A stretch of 5,050 bases of DNA, taken from the NCBI GenBank assembly GCA_025929455.1, contig JAICMB010000306.1, forward strand, positions 1 to 5,050, given 5' to 3'. A program made the translations under genes and the position numbers. This DNA is from Bryobacteraceae bacterium. Lineage in GTDB: Bacteria; Acidobacteriota; Terriglobia; Bryobacterales; Bryobacteraceae. Positions 4,695-5,050 of the stretch are shown here, piece after piece (positions within the stretch are counted from its first letter, which is position 1; the number at the start of each line of letters is the position of its first letter). The notes below the pieces were generated by a model. It saw nothing but the letters and a program-made list of their open reading frames with translations, did no database searches and was not told where the DNA came from.

Positions 4695-5050
4695 CGTTCA
4701 CCGTCCGTCCGATCCGATTGCCGGACAGCGGGCGCGACCGGAAGGTTCCAGCCGCGCCGCATCGCGACAAACCGCAGGCCAAAACAGAGCAGTGCGCCAA
4801 CTCCTGCCGACGCCGCAGGCGCGAAATTCAGCATTCGTCCGCCGACCACCACGCCCGCTCCAATCAGGGCGGCAACGGCGTAGAGTTGCGTGCATAAAAC
4901 GGATGGGATTTCTCTGACGAGCACATCGCGCGTCATGCCGCCGCCGATTCCGGTCAGCATTCCGAGAAGCGTCGCCGCAACCGGTCCGGCGTGATAGGCC
5001 AGCGCCTTGCCGGCGCCCGCAACCGCAAACAGCGCGAGTCCGGCGGCGTC
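4691..5050 (-). CDS. TRIC/UPF0126-family membrane channel protein, C-terminal part
   Basis: The last 119 residues of a membrane protein of the TRIC (trimeric intracellular cation channel)/UPF0126 family, open to the right window edge. Full members are about 200 residues with seven transmembrane helices formed from two UPF0126 repeats, and bacterial homologues form trimeric, potassium-conducting channels. The visible part is the second repeat: DAAGLALFAVAGAGKAL, then GMLTGIGGGMTRDVL with the glycine triplet that kinks the pore helix and the following Arg-Asp, then EIPSVLCTQLYAVAAL and a last hydrophobic segment ending LRFVAMRRGWNLP. Four hydrophobic segments can be picked out. A methionine at 4960 could be taken for the start, but the homology continues upstream of it through to the window edge, so the gene is truncated by the window and not short. 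The hydrophilic tail (VRQSDRTDGER) is probably non-conserved. It is convergent with the lpdA operon and not functionally linked in any visible way. Confidence 0.9.
   Translation of the reverse strand, partial: DAAGLALFAVAGAGKALAYHAGPVAATLLGMLTGIGGGMTRDVLVREIPSVLCTQLYAVAALIGAGVVVGGRMLNFAPAASAGVGALLCFGLRFVAMRRGWNLPVAPAVRQSDRTDGER

Noticed and set aside
4691..4960. TRIC-like protein as a short 89-residue gene starting at 4960
   Set aside because: Recognisable family sequence continues upstream of that methionine to the window edge, so the gene is cut by the window.

Overview
The window is a GC-rich bacterial chromosomal segment. The coding strand favours G or C in third codon positions and the genes are packed tightly. 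It carries five recognisable genes, four of them in one run on the + strand built around a 2-oxoacid dehydrogenase complex. The order lpdA, lipB, E2, DinB-like protein, together with the sequence style of the E2 and OsmC proteins, reminds me of Acidobacteriota (Solibacter/Bryobacter-like). This is a judgement from memory of such genomes, not something the window proves. No phage, transposon, CRISPR or rRNA/tRNA signal was seen.

Layout: positions 1-160 are an upstream non-coding stretch with an 11-bp perfect inverted repeat (1-11 / 93-103). An OsmC/Ohr-family redox protein follows at 161-583. A 68-base gap (584-651) holds a nested inverted repeat (599-643) whose right arm contains an extended -10-like element, placed so that transcription would start only a few bases before the next ATG. 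Then come dihydrolipoyl dehydrogenase (lpdA, 652-2058), octanoyltransferase (lipB, 2051-2740), a lipoyl-dependent E2 acyltransferase (2737-4179) and a DinB/YfiT-type metal-binding four-helix protein (4176-4694). These four overlap by 8, 4 and 4 bases and are almost certainly co-transcribed and translationally coupled. Directly abutting and convergent is the C-terminal 119 residues of a TRIC/UPF0126 membrane protein on the - strand (4691-5050, running off the window). The two convergent stop codons share a single TTAA.

How the genes work together: LipB attaches the octanoyl group to the lipoyl lysine of E2 (Lys42 here), the step before lipoyl synthase adds sulphur. The mature lipoyl arm carries the acyl group through the E2 catalytic core, and LpdA re-oxidises the dihydrolipoyl arm with NAD+. 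The operon therefore pairs E2 and E3 with one of the enzymes that mature E2. E1 and lipA are not in the window. The DinB-like gene is the part of the operon whose role is not explained.

Most of the window is ordinary central metabolism. The points worth a second look are the structured region in front of lpdA, the inverted repeat at the left edge, the coupled DinB gene, an extra CxxC in the OsmC protein, and the shared convergent stop codons. I see no strong evidence of a new multi-gene system.
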